NCBI RefSeq assembly: GCF_019083965.1
Contig: NZ_JAHRCY010000020.1
Location: 1 to 64,000 of the forward strand
Reading direction: 5' to 3'
DNA length: 64,000 bases
Source of the DNA: Catellatospora tritici
Lineage (GTDB): Bacteria; Actinomycetota; Actinomycetes; Mycobacteriales; Micromonosporaceae
Part shown: piece by piece, positions 34,966 through 42,384 of the stretch
Position numbering within the stretch: the stretch's first letter is position 1
Layout: each line of letters begins with the position of its first letter
Made by a program: the position numbers and the translations under genes
Notes under the pieces: model-generated
What the model saw: the letters and a program-made list of their open reading frames with translations, nothing else
What the model was told of the DNA's origin: nothing
Database searches by the model: none

Positions 34966-35715
34966 TCAGAAGCACTGCGAGGCCGACCAGAAGCGGCTGG
35001 CGCGGATGTCGACGTGGACGTGGTCGCTGTGGTCCGGGTAGCCGGGGCCGAGGATGCCGTTGAAGCCGTGGTAGCGGGCCTGCTTGGCCATGGTGCACAG
35101 CGAGTGCGCCCCCGCGCCGAGGTCGGCGCTGTTGCCGTACAGGTGCTGGCTGTCGGAGGCGCCACCGACCGCGGCGTTGCAGGCCTGGCTGCGGAAGCCG
35201 GATGTGACCCGGATCGGCTGGTCGCCGAGGGCATGCCGCAGCGCCTCCAGGCGCCACATCACCTTGAGCGCGTTGGACTTGGCGGTGGCTGCCGAGACGT
35301 TGCCGCCGGCCCAGGTGGTGTTGCAGGTGTTGAGCTCGGAGTAGGCGAAGTGGATCGGGGTGCAGTCGTCGTCCTGCAGCGAGTAGATCTTGTTGTACGT
35401 CTGCGGTCCGGCGATGCCGTCGGCGCCCAGGCCGTACGCGGACTGGAACCGGACCACCGCGTCGTGGGTCTGCTGGCCGAACACTCCGTCGATGGTCATG
35501 AAGCCGCCGTAGCCGGGGTAGCCCGCGACACGGATCTGCAGCTGGCGCACGTCCTCGCCGGAGGTGCCGGTGGACAGGTTGCGGGTCCAGGTGTAGCAGC
35601 CGTCGGCGAAGGCGGGGGTGCCGCCGACGATGACGGCGGCCGTCGAGCCGACGGCCGCCATCACGATCACGGTCAGTGCCCGGATAAGGGCTTTTCTGAG
35701 GGTACGAGGGGGCAT
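34966..35715 (-). CDS. secreted zinc D-Ala-D-Ala carboxypeptidase (M15), peptidoglycan-binding
   Basis: 249 residues. A Sec signal peptide spans about 1-37 (cleavage after AFA). The peptidoglycan-binding domain (45-110) has LQIRVAGYPGYGGFMTIDGVFGQQT. The M15 peptidase domain (120-249) has the zinc motif SQHLYGNSADLG and the second ligand DHVHVD. The layout matches the Streptomyces albus G DD-peptidase, which trims peptide stems. Paired Cys suggest disulfides outside the cell. ATG at 35715; a TTGACA box lies about 30 bases upstream on the minus strand. Confidence 0.9.
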   Translation of the reverse strand: MPPRTLRKALIRALTVIVMAAVGSTAAVIVGGTPAFADGCYTWTRNLSTGTSGEDVRQLQIRVAGYPGYGGFMTIDGVFGQQTHDAVVRFQSAYGLGADGIAGPQTYNKIYSLQDDDCTPIHFAYSELNTCNTTWAGGNVSAATAKSNALKVMWRLEALRHALGDQPIRVTSGFRSQACNAAVGGASDSQHLYGNSADLGAGAHSLCTMAKQARYHGFNGILGPGYPDHSDHVHVDIRASRFWSASQCF

Positions 35716-35753
35716 GGCGAAACCATGCCAACCACGTACGTCGATGTCAATAC

Positions 35754-35784
35754 TTTACATGAACTGATGTGTTCATGAAGTAAA
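35754..35784. promoter_or_regulatory. TTTAC/ATGAAC inverted repeat upstream of the M15 peptidase
   Basis: Arms TTTACATGAAC and GTTCAT-gaa-GTAAA around a 6-base loop, just upstream of the TTGACA at 35745-35750. AT-rich for this genome and placed like an activator or repressor site. It also lies 9 bases past the cimA stop. Confidence 0.45.
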
Positions 35785-35793
35785 CCTGCACGC

Positions 35794-37389
35794 TCAGTGC
35801 CCGGAGCGCACCCGGCGGTCACCGCCCGCGGCGGTCACGCCGTAGGCCAGCGCGTCGACCAGCGCCCGCCAGCTCGCCTCGACCACGTTCTCGTGCACGC
35901 CGACCGTGGTCCAGTCCCGACCGTCGGCGTCGACCGTCTCGACCAGCACCCGGGTCACCGCGTCCGTGCCGTGCGACCCGGCCAGGATGCGCACCTTGTA
36001 GTCGGCCAGTTCCAACCCGGCCAGCTGCGGGTAGTGCCGCGACAGCGACTGGCGCAGCGCCTGGTCCAGCGCGTTGACCGGGCCGTTGCCCTCGGCGGTG
36101 GCGATCACCCGCTCGCCGCGCACGCGCAGCTTCACGGTCGCCTCGCTGACCACCGCCCCGTCCTCGCGATGCTCCACGATCACGCGGTACGACTCCAGCG
36201 TGAACGGGGTCGTCTGCTCCCCCAGCGACTCGCGCACCAGCAGCTCGAACGACGCGTCGGCCGCCTCGAACGACCAGCCCGCCGCCTCCAGCTCCTTCAC
36301 CCGGTTGGTGACCTTGGACAGGGTGTCCGGATGGGCGGCCAGGTCCAGCCCGAGCTCGCGGCTCTTGAGCTCGATGCTGGCCCGGCCGGCCATCTCGGTG
36401 ACGAGGATCGCCATGTTGTTGCCGACGACCGCGGGATCCACATGGTTGTAGAGCGCGGGGTCGACTTTGATCGCACTCGCGTGCAGCCCTGCCTTGTGGG
36501 CGAAGGCGGCGGACCCGACGTAGGCCTGGTGGGTGTCGGGTGCGATGTTGGCGATCTCGGCGATGGCGTGCGAAACGTGCGCCATCTGTTCCAGGCAGCC
36601 CTCCGGTAGGACGGTCATGCCAAGCTTCAGTTGCAGGTTCGCCACGATCGCGAACAGGTCGGCGTTGCCGGGGCGCTCGCCGTAGCCGTTCGCGGTGCCC
36701 TGCACGTGCCGTACGCCCGCCTCCACCGCGGCGATGGTGTTGGCGACGGCGCAGGCGGTGTCGTTCTGGGCGTGCATGCCGAGCACCTCGGGCTCGATGC
36801 CCAGGCGCCCGCACAGCGCCTCGATGGCCCGGCTGACCTGCGAGGGCAGCATGCCGCCGTTGGTGTCGCACAGCACCACCCGCTCGGCCCCGGCGTCCAG
36901 GGCGGCGCGCACGACCGAGGCGGTGTAGTCGGGGTCGAACCGGAAGCCGTCGAAGAAGTGCTCGCAGTCGACGAAGACGCGGCGACCCTGCTCGCGCAGG
37001 TGGGTCACGCTGTCGCGGACCATGGCCAGGTTCTCCTCCGGCGTGGTGCGTAGCGCCCGTTCCACGTGCCGCCGGTCGGACTTGGCGACCAGGCACACCG
37101 CCGGGGTGCCCGCCGCGAGCAGGCCCGCGATCTGCTGGTCCGCGGCGACCGGGACACCGGCCTTGCGGGTCGAGCCGAACGCGACCAGCACGGCGTGTTT
37201 GAGCTGCAACTCGGTCTGGGCACGGGCGAAGAACTCGGTGTCCTTGGGCACGGCACCGGGCCAGCCGCCCTCGATGAAGCCGACGCCGAACTGATCGAGC
37301 AGCCGCGCCACCGCGAGCTTGTCGGCTACCGAGTACGTGATCCCCTCGCGCTGTGCCCCGTCGCGCAGCGTGGTGTCGAAGATCTGCAT
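35794..37389 (-). CDS. cimA: (R)-citramalate synthase
   Basis: 531 residues. It condenses acetyl-CoA with pyruvate to citramalate, the threonine-independent entry to isoleucine. The DRE-TIM barrel starts IFDTTLRDGAQREG (3-16); HAQNDTACAVAN is the metal-binding histidine region, and HVQGTANGYGERPGN is a CimA/LeuA signature. The C-terminal LeuA dimer domain (about 395-525) is the feedback site. CimA is preferred over LeuA because of IFDTTLRDGAQ and ITYSVADKLAVA. ATG at 37389 has AGGAGGA at proper spacing. An attenuator with a leader peptide precedes it. Confidence 0.88.
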   Translation of the reverse strand: MQIFDTTLRDGAQREGITYSVADKLAVARLLDQFGVGFIEGGWPGAVPKDTEFFARAQTELQLKHAVLVAFGSTRKAGVPVAADQQIAGLLAAGTPAVCLVAKSDRRHVERALRTTPEENLAMVRDSVTHLREQGRRVFVDCEHFFDGFRFDPDYTASVVRAALDAGAERVVLCDTNGGMLPSQVSRAIEALCGRLGIEPEVLGMHAQNDTACAVANTIAAVEAGVRHVQGTANGYGERPGNADLFAIVANLQLKLGMTVLPEGCLEQMAHVSHAIAEIANIAPDTHQAYVGSAAFAHKAGLHASAIKVDPALYNHVDPAVVGNNMAILVTEMAGRASIELKSRELGLDLAAHPDTLSKVTNRVKELEAAGWSFEAADASFELLVRESLGEQTTPFTLESYRVIVEHREDGAVVSEATVKLRVRGERVIATAEGNGPVNALDQALRQSLSRHYPQLAGLELADYKVRILAGSHGTDAVTRVLVETVDADGRDWTTVGVHENVVEASWRALVDALAYGVTAAGGDRRVRSGH

Positions 37390-37489
37390 GATGTCGCTCC
37401 TCCTGAGCCGCATGCTGCTGTGGATGGACCTTGATGCCGGGCGCCGTTCCGGTACGCCAGAAAGACGCGCAAAACAAAGACGCCGCAAA

Positions 37490-37534
37490 ACAAGACCTGC
37501 AAAACAAAAGACCCCCCGCGGTCGCGGGAGGTCT
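37490..37534 (-). terminator. intrinsic terminator/attenuator in the cimA leader
   Basis: Stem AGACCTCCCGCG/GCGGGGGGTCT (37509-37534) with a 3-base loop is followed on the transcript by TTTTGTTTTG. This is one of the few hairpins in the window with a U-tract. It sits between the leader peptide and cimA, about 100 bases before the ATG, where an attenuator belongs. Confidence 0.8.
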
Positions 37535-37559
37535 GCGCGTCGGCGAGGGGCCTGAGAGT

Positions 37560-37610
37560 TCAGGCGGTGCCGGCGCGCTGGCTGCGAATAATCAGTGCGA
37601 GGTGGATCAC
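37560..37610 (-). CDS. Ile/Leu leader peptide of cimA
   Basis: A 16-codon frame starting GTG at 37610, translating MIHLALIIRSQRAGTA. Ile at 2, Leu at 4 and 6, and Ile at 7 and 8 give five branched-chain codons in seven. It ends 26 bases before the attenuator stem. Ribosome stalling at Ile codons would prevent the stem from forming and let cimA be transcribed. Too short for homology, so the call rests on position and codons. Confidence 0.7.
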   Translation of the reverse strand: MIHLALIIRSQRAGTA

Positions 37611-37709
37611 GCTCGGTAGCGTCCCACTTTTACGACGCTCAGGCCAGCAAGCTCCCGTATTCCGGGACAACGTGGCGCGATTCGGCGGGATACGGCAGGC
37701 CACAGGCCC

Positions 37710-37785
37710 TGTGGCAGGTGCCACAATGTCACGATCACGCAATCCGCAGGTCATGACCCCGTGTCTAATCTTGAACTGCTCAAGA
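37710..37785. promoter_or_regulatory. palindromes between cimA leader and ahpC
   Basis: TGTGGCA-GG-TGCCACA (37710-37725) is a perfect inverted repeat. TCTTGA-ACTGC-TCAAGA (37769-37785) is a second, ending 13 bases before the GGAGGA site of ahpC. The second is well placed for a peroxide regulator of ahpCD; which protein binds cannot be told. Confidence 0.5.
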
Positions 37786-37810
37786 AAGCACCATGTACGG
37801 AGGATTCTGC

Positions 37811-38362
37811 GTGCTCACCGTCGGCGACCACTTCCCGGCCTACGAACTCACCGCCTGCGTCTCGCTGGACGCGGACAAGGCGTTTGAGACGATCACCCAC
37901 AAGACCTACGAGGGCAAGTGGCGGGTCCTGTTCAGCTGGCCCAAGGACTTCACCTTCGTCTGTCCGACCGAGATCGCCGAGTTCGGCCGCCTGAACGGCG
38001 AGTTCGCCGACCGCGACGCCCAGGTGCTGGGCTGGTCGGTCGACAACGAGTTCGTGCACCACGCCTGGCGCAAGAACCACCCCGACCTGCGCGAGCTGCC
38101 GTTCCCGATGCTGGCCGACGTCAAGCGCGAGCTGTCGGCCGCCGCGGGCGTGCTGGGCGAGGACGGCGTGGCACAGCGCGCGACCTTCATCGTCGACCCG
38201 AACAACGAGATCCAGTTCGTGATGGTGACCGCGGGCTCGGTCGGCCGCAACGTGGCCGAGGTGCTGCGGGTGCTCGACGCCCTGCAGACCGACGAGCTGT
38301 GCCCGTGCAACTGGAACAAGGGCGGCCAGACCCTGGACGCCGCCGCGCTGCTGGCCGCCTGA
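37811..38362 (+). CDS. ahpC: alkyl hydroperoxide reductase subunit C (2-Cys peroxiredoxin)
   Basis: 183 residues. It reduces peroxides and peroxynitrite. Peroxidatic C51 sits in FTFVCPTE; resolving C164 and C166 are in DELCPCNW, the three-Cys arrangement of the mycobacterial AhpC that works with AhpD. GTG at 37811 has GGAGGA 6 bases upstream. Its stop overlaps the ahpD start in TGATG. Confidence 0.96.
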   Translation: MLTVGDHFPAYELTACVSLDADKAFETITHKTYEGKWRVLFSWPKDFTFVCPTEIAEFGRLNGEFADRDAQVLGWSVDNEFVHHAWRKNHPDLRELPFPMLADVKRELSAAAGVLGEDGVAQRATFIVDPNNEIQFVMVTAGSVGRNVAEVLRVLDALQTDELCPCNWNKGGQTLDAAALLAA

Positions 38363-38892
38363 TGGGCCTCGAGGCGATCAAGGCGGCGCTGCCCGCGTAC
38401 GCCCGCGACACCAAGCTCAACCTCGGCAGCGTGCTGGGCACCTCGCCGCTGACCGAGCAGCAGCTGTGGGGCACCGCGCTGGCCTGCGCGGTGGCCGCGC
38501 GCAACGCGACCGTGCTGCGCGAGATCGCGGCCGAGGCCGCCGACCACCTCAAGCCCGAGGCGGTCGAGGCGGCCAAGGGCGCGGCGTCGATCATGGCGAT
38601 GAACAACGTCTACTACCGGTCCAAGCACCTGATCGGCGACGAGGCGTACCAGACGCTCCCGGCCCGCCTGCGCATGCAGATCATCGGCAACCCGGGCGTC
38701 GACAAGGCCGACTTCGAGCTGTGGAGCCTGGCCGTCTCGGCCATCACCGGCTGCGGCGTCTGCCTGGAGTCGCACGAGAAGACCCTGATCGGCACCGGTG
38801 TCGGCCGCGAGGCCGTGCACGAGGCCCTGCGCATCGCGTCCGTCATCCACGCCGCCGCAGTAACCCTCGACGCCGAGTCCGCCCTCGCCTGA
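38362..38892 (+). CDS. ahpD: alkyl hydroperoxide reductase AhpD
   Basis: 176 residues. Catalytic CxxC is C131 and C134 (GCGVCLESH) with H138, as in M. tuberculosis AhpD, which carries electrons from SucB/Lpd to AhpC. The start overlaps the ahpC stop. The last codons GAGTCCGCCCTCGCC are followed by TGA, which is the first bases of the conserved flank of hairpin copy D. Confidence 0.95.
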   Translation: MGLEAIKAALPAYARDTKLNLGSVLGTSPLTEQQLWGTALACAVAARNATVLREIAAEAADHLKPEAVEAAKGAASIMAMNNVYYRSKHLIGDEAYQTLPARLRMQIIGNPGVDKADFELWSLAVSAITGCGVCLESHEKTLIGTGVGREAVHEALRIASVIHAAAVTLDAESALA

Positions 38893-38947
38893 GGCAAGGG
38901 AGGGCCCCTTCTTATCGCTTTGCGATGTAGAAGGGGCCCTTCTTGAC
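38893..38947 (+). repeat. hairpin element copy D, 3' of ahpD
   Basis: Starts GCAAGGGAGGGCCCC, core TCGC-TTT-GCGA, ends GGGGCCCTTCTTGAC. Orientation matches the gene: the GCAAGG end faces the ahpD stop. The conserved flank CCTGAGG contains the ahpD TGA. Confidence 0.9.
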
Positions 38948-38997
38948 ATCCGCCGCCACCGGCCCTTCCCACGCCACCGCTCGCCGGCGGAAGGGGT

Positions 38998-39051
38998 GTT
39001 AAGAAGGGGCCCTTCCCCTACGGAAAGCGATAAGAAGGTGCCCTTCCTTAC
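38998..39051 (-). repeat. hairpin element copy E, degenerate
   Basis: Fifty bases after copy D, in the opposite sense. One arm has GGGGCCC and the other GGTGCCC, so two positions no longer pair and the core is eroded (CCTACGGAAAGCGA). Apparently a decaying copy; it lies upstream of the LigB gene and does not abut a stop codon. Confidence 0.8.
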
Positions 39052-39076
39052 TCTCGGGCCACAGTGGGGGCAAATA

Positions 39077-39091
39077 GTTGAACGCTCAAGT
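39077..39091. promoter_or_regulatory. TTGA-N4-TCAA site before the LigB gene
   Basis: GTTGAACGCTCAAGT lies 13 bases before the GTG start. Similar TTGA/TCAA sites are at 31728 (TTGAGCGATCGCTCAA) and 37769 (TCTTGAACTGCTCAAGA). Confidence 0.4.
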
Positions 39092-39103
39092 ACTCTGGTT
39101 GGC

Positions 39104-39892
39104 GTGACGACCCGCATGCCCGCTCTCTACCTCAGCCACGGCGCCCCGCCGCTGGCCGACGACCTGCTGTGGACCCGCCAGCTGGCGGACTGGTCCGCCG
39201 ACCTGCCCCGCCCCACCGCGATCCTCATGGTCTCCGCGCACTGGGAGAACGCCCCGCTGGCGCTGGGCGCGACCGAGACCGTCCCGCTGGTGTACGACTT
39301 CGGCGGCTTCGAGCGCCGGTACTACGAGGTCACCTACCCGGCCCCGGGCGCACCCGAGCTGGCCGAGAAGGTCCGCGGGCTGCTGCGCGGCCCCGGCCGC
39401 CCCGTCGTCGACGTGCCCGACCGCGGCCTCGACCACGGCGCGTACGTGCCGCTCAAGGAGATGTACCCCGACGCCGGCATCCCGGTGCTGCAGATCTCCA
39501 TGCCGACGCTGGACCCGCGCGCGCTGTTGGAGATCGGGCGACGGCTGGCGCCGCTGCGCGACGAGGGTGTGCTCATCGTGGGCTCCGGCTTCTTCACGCA
39601 CAACCTGCGCGCCGCGATGCCGTACGCGTTCCTCGGCGCCGACGCCCCCGTGCAGGGCTGGTCGGCGGAGTTCGACGACTGGGGCGCCCAGGCACTGGCC
39701 GCCCGTGACGTCGACGGCCTGCTCGACTTCCTGCACGCCGCGCCGTCGGGCCGGATGGCGCACCCGCGCACTGAGCACTTCGCGCCACTGTTCGTCACCC
39801 TGGGCGCGGGCGAGTCCGACCTGGACCGACAGCGCAGCGTCATCGACGGGTTCTGGATGGGGCTGGCCAAGCGGTCCGTCCAGCTCGGCTGA
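39104..39892 (+). CDS. class III extradiol dioxygenase-like (LigB/DODA family)
   Basis: 262 residues. Iron ligands of the LigB fold are seen: H in YLSHGAPP near residue 12 and H in SAHWEN near 48, with the catalytic DHGAYVPLKEMY near 112. The closest group is 4,5-DOPA-dioxygenase-like proteins, which open catecholic rings. GTG at 39104 gives VTTRMPALYLSHG; ATG 12 bases later is possible. Natural substrate unknown. Confidence 0.82.
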   Translation: MTTRMPALYLSHGAPPLADDLLWTRQLADWSADLPRPTAILMVSAHWENAPLALGATETVPLVYDFGGFERRYYEVTYPAPGAPELAEKVRGLLRGPGRPVVDVPDRGLDHGAYVPLKEMYPDAGIPVLQISMPTLDPRALLEIGRRLAPLRDEGVLIVGSGFFTHNLRAAMPYAFLGADAPVQGWSAEFDDWGAQALAARDVDGLLDFLHAAPSGRMAHPRTEHFAPLFVTLGAGESDLDRQRSVIDGFWMGLAKRSVQLG

Positions 39893-39955
39893 CGGGACGA
39901 CGCGTCGAGGCGGGCGGCGGTGGAGCGGGACCCGCTCGGACACTACGGTAGGGGC

Positions 39956-40702
39956 GTGACGATCACGCCCGACCGCAGCATCACGTTCACCGCCGTCTTC
40001 AACTTCCGTGACCTGGGCGGGCTTCCCGCCGCCGGCGGGGCCGTGGTCCGGCCGGGCACCGTGTTCCGGTCGGACAACCTGAGCCGCCTGGTGGAGGCCG
40101 ACCGCGATTCGTTCGGGGCGCTGCGTATCCGCACCGTGATCGACCTGCGCCGCCCCACCGAGGTCGCCTCGTACGGGCGGGTGCCGGAGTGGACCGGGGT
40201 GGTGTGGCGGCACAACCACCTCGAGCACCCGCTCTGGGACCACAGCACCTACACCGCCGAGACCGGGGTGGCCCGCTGGCTGGCCGAACGCTACCTCGAG
40301 CTGGCCCACCACGGCCGGGCCGACATCGCCCGGGTGATCGGGATGCTCACCGACCCGGACAACGGCCCCACCGTGGTGCACTGTCTGGCGGGCAAGGACC
40401 GCACCGGCCTGATCGTCGCGCTGACGCTGGACCTGCTCGGCGTCCCCGACGAGGAGATCGCCCTGGACTACGCGCTCACCGGGCGTAGCGAGGCGGCGTT
40501 CACCCGCTGGTTCATCCAGGCCCATCCGGACCAGGCGAATGTGCCGACCCCGGTGGTCTACCAGCAGACACCGGCCGAGGCGATGCTGCTCACGCTGCGC
40601 GAGCTGCGGCAGCGGTACGGATCGGTGCAGGAGTATCTGGTCGGCTCCGGGCTGCAGCCGGAGCGGATCGGCATGCTGCGCGAACGGCTACTGCTGCGGT
40701 GA
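39956..40702 (+). CDS. tyrosine-protein phosphatase (DSP/SerPTP type), copy 1
   Basis: 248 residues. It opens with FTAVFNFRDLGGL and has the phosphatase loop HCLAGKDRTG with the CX5R motif near residue 143. These proteins are related to MptpB of mycobacteria, which also acts on phosphoinositides and pSer/pThr. The KD pair within the loop is typical of that group. The stop overlaps the start of copy 2 by 4 bases. Confidence 0.85.
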   Translation: MTITPDRSITFTAVFNFRDLGGLPAAGGAVVRPGTVFRSDNLSRLVEADRDSFGALRIRTVIDLRRPTEVASYGRVPEWTGVVWRHNHLEHPLWDHSTYTAETGVARWLAERYLELAHHGRADIARVIGMLTDPDNGPTVVHCLAGKDRTGLIVALTLDLLGVPDEEIALDYALTGRSEAAFTRWFIQAHPDQANVPTPVVYQQTPAEAMLLTLRELRQRYGSVQEYLVGSGLQPERIGMLRERLLLR

Positions 40703-41436
40703 GCGCCGAGATGCTGGACTTCGCGGGCACGGTCTTCAACTTCCGCGACGCGGGCGGGGTCGCCACCAGCGACGGCGCGATGGTGCCGGCGGGGTTGCTG
40801 TACCGCTCCGACGCGCTGTGCGACCTGGCCGAGTCCGACCGGGAGGCGTACGCGGCGCTGGGTGTCCGTACCGTCATCGACCTGCGCAAGCAGGTGGAGC
40901 TGGACCGCTACGGCCGGGCGCCGCAGTGGGCCTGCGAGCGCTGGCACAACGTGCCGCTGAACAATCCGATGTGGCGGCACGAGGACTTCTCCTCGGCCGA
41001 CGGGGTGGCCGCGTTCCTGACCGAGCGCTATCACGAGGCGGCGGTGCACGCCGCCGAAGACATCGTGGCGGCGGTGCGGATCCTCGCCGACCCCGACTGC
41101 GGCCCGGCGGTGGTGCACTGCTGGGGCGGGCGCGACCGCACCGGCGTGGTGGTGGCGCTGGTGTTGGCGCTGTGCGGGGTGGCCGACGCGGACATCGCCG
41201 CCGACTACCACCGCACCGAACACGGCACGGCCCGGTTCCTGGCCTGGCGCGAGCGGCACCGGCCGGGCAAACCGCCGCTGGAGCCGTACCTGGCCAGCAC
41301 CCCGGCCGAGGCGATGCTGCTGTTCCTGACCGAGCTGCGGCAGTGCCACGGCTCGATCGAGGGCTACCTGACCGGCGCCGGCCTGACCGAGGCGGAGATC
41401 GCCGCCCTGCGCACCCGCCTGCGCACCGACGCCTGA
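40699..41436 (+). CDS. tyrosine-protein phosphatase, copy 2
   Basis: 245 residues. Strongly similar to copy 1 throughout (FAGTVFNFRDAGG, LYRSDALCDL, VRTVIDLRK, TPAEAMLL), with loop HCWGGRDRTG (CX5R). A tandem duplicate that has diverged, since the loop residues differ. GTGA overlap with copy 1 indicates translational coupling. Hairpin copy F follows the stop. Confidence 0.85.
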   Translation: MSAEMLDFAGTVFNFRDAGGVATSDGAMVPAGLLYRSDALCDLAESDREAYAALGVRTVIDLRKQVELDRYGRAPQWACERWHNVPLNNPMWRHEDFSSADGVAAFLTERYHEAAVHAAEDIVAAVRILADPDCGPAVVHCWGGRDRTGVVVALVLALCGVADADIAADYHRTEHGTARFLAWRERHRPGKPPLEPYLASTPAEAMLLFLTELRQCHGSIEGYLTGAGLTEAEIAALRTRLRTDA

Positions 41437-41444
41437 GACGCCGC

Positions 41445-41530
41445 GTCAAGAAGGGGCCCTTCCGCCACGCGAGGCGACTATCGTTTCTGCTCGTCTCGCT
41501 GACGCGAGCCGATGAAGGGCCCTTCCTCAG
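41445..41530 (-). repeat. hairpin element copy F, enlarged core
   Basis: Terminal arms AAGGGGCCCTTCC and GAAGGGCCCTTCCT as in the family, but the centre is 30 bases longer than in other copies. It lies between convergent genes; the TGA stop of the TPR gene (41527-41529) is inside the element end (CTGAGGAAGGG). Confidence 0.8.
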
Positions 41531-42384
41531 CTCTGGGACAGGAGGGTGAGGGCGGCGGTGCGGGTGGGGTCGGTGGCGAAGGCGGGGTCGCAGCCGGGTA
41601 GCAGGTCCAGGGCCGTGCGGGCCGGTGCGGCCGCGTCGGCTGGGCGTCCGGCCTGGGCGTACGACAGAGCCAGCTCCTCGAACAGCCAGCCGTCCGGGGA
41701 CGCCGCCTCGGTGACGGCCAGTTCCAGTTCCGGCAGCGCCTCGGCGGGGCGGCCGAGCAGCCGCAGCGCCTTGGCCACGGCGTAGCGGGCGATCGGGACC
41801 AGGGCGGGCTGGTCCGGGTAGGCCTGGCGCACCGCCAGCGCCTGCCGGAACGCGTCCAGCGCCGGTTCGAGCTCGTCCGCCTCCAGCAGGTCCCAGCCCA
41901 GGTTGTTGAGCAGCGAACCCTGCCAGCGGCGCACCTCGGGGTCGGCCGACGCGCGGGCCTGGGCCAGCGCCGTCTCGGTCCACGCCCGCCGGTCGGCGGC
42001 GGCGGGCTGCACCAGCGCCACCATGTGCGCGGCGTCGACCGCCACGAACTCGGCCGAGGAGTCGGTGTCGGCGCGGGCCAGCTCGTACGCCTCGGTGAAC
42101 AGCGGCAGCGCCGCGGCGGCGTCACCGCCGCTGCGCCGCAGCCGTCCGCGCTCCAGTCGTGCCCTGGCCCGCACCACCGGCACCGACCCGGCCAGCTCCT
42201 CGGCCCGGTCGACCAGCTCGTCCCCGGCGGCGAAGTCGCCACGCAGCCCGTGCACCCGCGCGAGCTGCGTCAGCACCTCGGCCCGGCCGGTGTCGCCCGG
42301 CTCGGCTTCGAGCCGGGCCGACAACCGCTGCCACGTCGTGTCGAGATCGGCGAAGTCCCACAGCCCCCGCAGCCGGTCGCCCAT
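41527..42384 (-). CDS. tetratricopeptide repeat protein
   Basis: 285 residues, all helical. Several 34-residue TPR-like units are visible (AALPLFTEAYELARA, LLNNLGWDLLEADELEPALDAFRQALAVRQ, YAVAKALRLLGRPAEALPELELAVTEA, ELALSYAQAGRPADAAAPARTALDL). No enzyme domain. It starts ATG at 42384, overlapping the TGA of the VOC gene in TGATG, so the two are coupled. The last codon and stop fall in hairpin copy F. Confidence 0.78.
   Translation of the reverse strand: MGDRLRGLWDFADLDTTWQRLSARLEAEPGDTGRAEVLTQLARVHGLRGDFAAGDELVDRAEELAGSVPVVRARARLERGRLRRSGGDAAAALPLFTEAYELARADTDSSAEFVAVDAAHMVALVQPAAADRRAWTETALAQARASADPEVRRWQGSLLNNLGWDLLEADELEPALDAFRQALAVRQAYPDQPALVPIARYAVAKALRLLGRPAEALPELELAVTEAASPDGWLFEELALSYAQAGRPADAAAPARTALDLLPGCDPAFATDPTRTAALTLLSQS

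Noticed and set aside
37560..37754. 64-codon version of the cimA leader frame
   Set aside because: The longer frame covers likely promoter sequence; the 16-codon GTG start fits an attenuator better.
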